6,065 nucleotides of DNA from Proteobacteria bacterium UBA2996. Lineage in GTDB: Bacteria; Pseudomonadota; Gammaproteobacteria; Arenicellales; UBA868. The translations under genes and the position numbers were made by a program. Below, piece by piece: positions 5,724 through 6,065 of this stretch (position 1 is the stretch's first letter; every line of letters starts with the position of its first letter). Under the pieces are notes generated by a model, which was given only the letters and a program-made list of their open reading frames with translations, made no database searches and had not been told where the DNA came from. The stretch covers positions 1 to 6,065 of the forward strand of contig DDZY01000209.1 in NCBI GenBank assembly GCA_002346525.1. Direction: 5' to 3'.

Positions 5724-6044
5724 TCAGTCCCGCACCACAGAGAACTTTGCGCTAATCCAGGCTGTCATTCCGTTGCGGACCACAGACAGATCAGTAAAAC
5801 CGTGTGCGGTAAGGAGTTGAGCTGCTTTGGCCGAACGCACATGCGTACAGCAGACGATCGCGACGGGCCTGTCCATAAACGGAATTAGTTCCTCAATTCT
5901 ATCCTCCAGAAGGTCAAGCGGAATATTCAATGACTGGTCTATGTGGCCTTGCTTACCCACAAACTCCTCTGGAGAACGAACATCCAGAATCAGCGGCCTC
6001 TCTCCCGATTCCAATCGTATTTTCAGATCACTGACTTCCAACAT
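5724..6044 (-). CDS. Single-domain rhodanese-like sulfurtransferase (5' end may extend off window)
   Basis: This is a 106-residue rhodanese domain. LILDVRSPEEFVGKQGHI (18-35) is the conserved N-terminal block (DVR-PEEF-GHI), and NIPLD follows. The active-site loop C66-T-H-V-R70-S71 supplies the persulfide-forming Cys and the Arg/Ser seen in active rhodaneses, with a second Cys at 65. VRNGMTAW (89-96) is the usual closing motif. It probably carries sulfane sulfur or reduces a thiol-reactive species, and being first in line with arsS suggests a role in arsenic or thiol chemistry, but that is inference. The ATG at 6044 fits the start of a free-standing domain (MLEVSDLK), yet only a weak AGAAG precedes it. 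The frame stays open for the remaining 21 bases to the window edge (residues RRLRQKP), so a longer protein or fusion cannot be excluded. Confidence 0.85.
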   Translation of the reverse strand: MLEVSDLKIRLESGERPLILDVRSPEEFVGKQGHIDQSLNIPLDLLEDRIEELIPFMDRPVAIVCCTHVRSAKAAQLLTAHGFTDLSVVRNGMTAWISAKFSVVRD

Positions 6045-6065
6045 TGGCTTCTGGCGTAGGCGCCT

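Noticed and set aside
1..6065. CRISPR arrays, tRNA/rRNA genes, insertion sequences, integrase or attachment sites.
   Set aside because: No regularly spaced repeats, cloverleaf-like structures, transposase-like proteins or flanking direct repeats were seen on either strand.

Overview
The window (about 55% G+C by eye) looks like a bacterial chromosome, most likely a gammaproteobacterium and possibly marine. That assignment rests on the protein families and gene style only; no rRNA, tRNA or other phylogenetic marker is present.

Left half (1-3198): ordinary, apparently unrelated metabolic genes. The window opens inside a DHRS1-like short-chain dehydrogenase on the plus strand (1-774, missing its NAD(P)-binding N-terminus). 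It converges, across a gap holding a long imperfect hairpin (800-842), on a minus-strand 2-oxoglutarate/Fe(II) oxygenase (933-1721) of the ArpA / HalD-BesD-like group with an intact His-x-Asp...His facial triad. A 115-base divergent spacer with a candidate promoter separates this from a plus-strand D-2-hydroxyacid dehydrogenase (TTG start, 1837-2817), probably an NADP(H)-type glyoxylate/hydroxypyruvate reductase-like enzyme. Next comes a small 85-residue ferredoxin-like-fold protein (GTG start, 2941-3198), preceded by an in-frame four-codon mini-ORF with its own Shine-Dalgarno sequence.

Right half (3406-6044, all minus strand): a tightly packed operon that reads, in transcription order, rhodanese-like protein, radical SAM enzyme ArsS, a TIGR04283-type glycosyltransferase and a TIGR04282 (DUF2064)-type transferase. 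The gaps are 13, 35 and 2 bases. This is the known rSAM/selenodomain neighbourhood now linked to arsenosugar biosynthesis: ArsS joins a 5'-deoxyadenosyl group to dimethylated arsenic. The two transferases and the rhodanese are conserved partners whose exact steps are not established. The methyltransferase ArsM, which would supply the substrate, is not in the window; it may lie beyond the right edge.

Between the halves (3199-3405), a stretch that looks empty holds the decayed 3' end (about 50 codons, minus strand) of a PLP-dependent cysteine synthase-like gene. It lies directly downstream of the arsenosugar operon and is followed by a palindromic hairpin. This suggests that the operon's distal end marks a recombination or deletion junction. 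No mobile element, CRISPR array or RNA gene was found.
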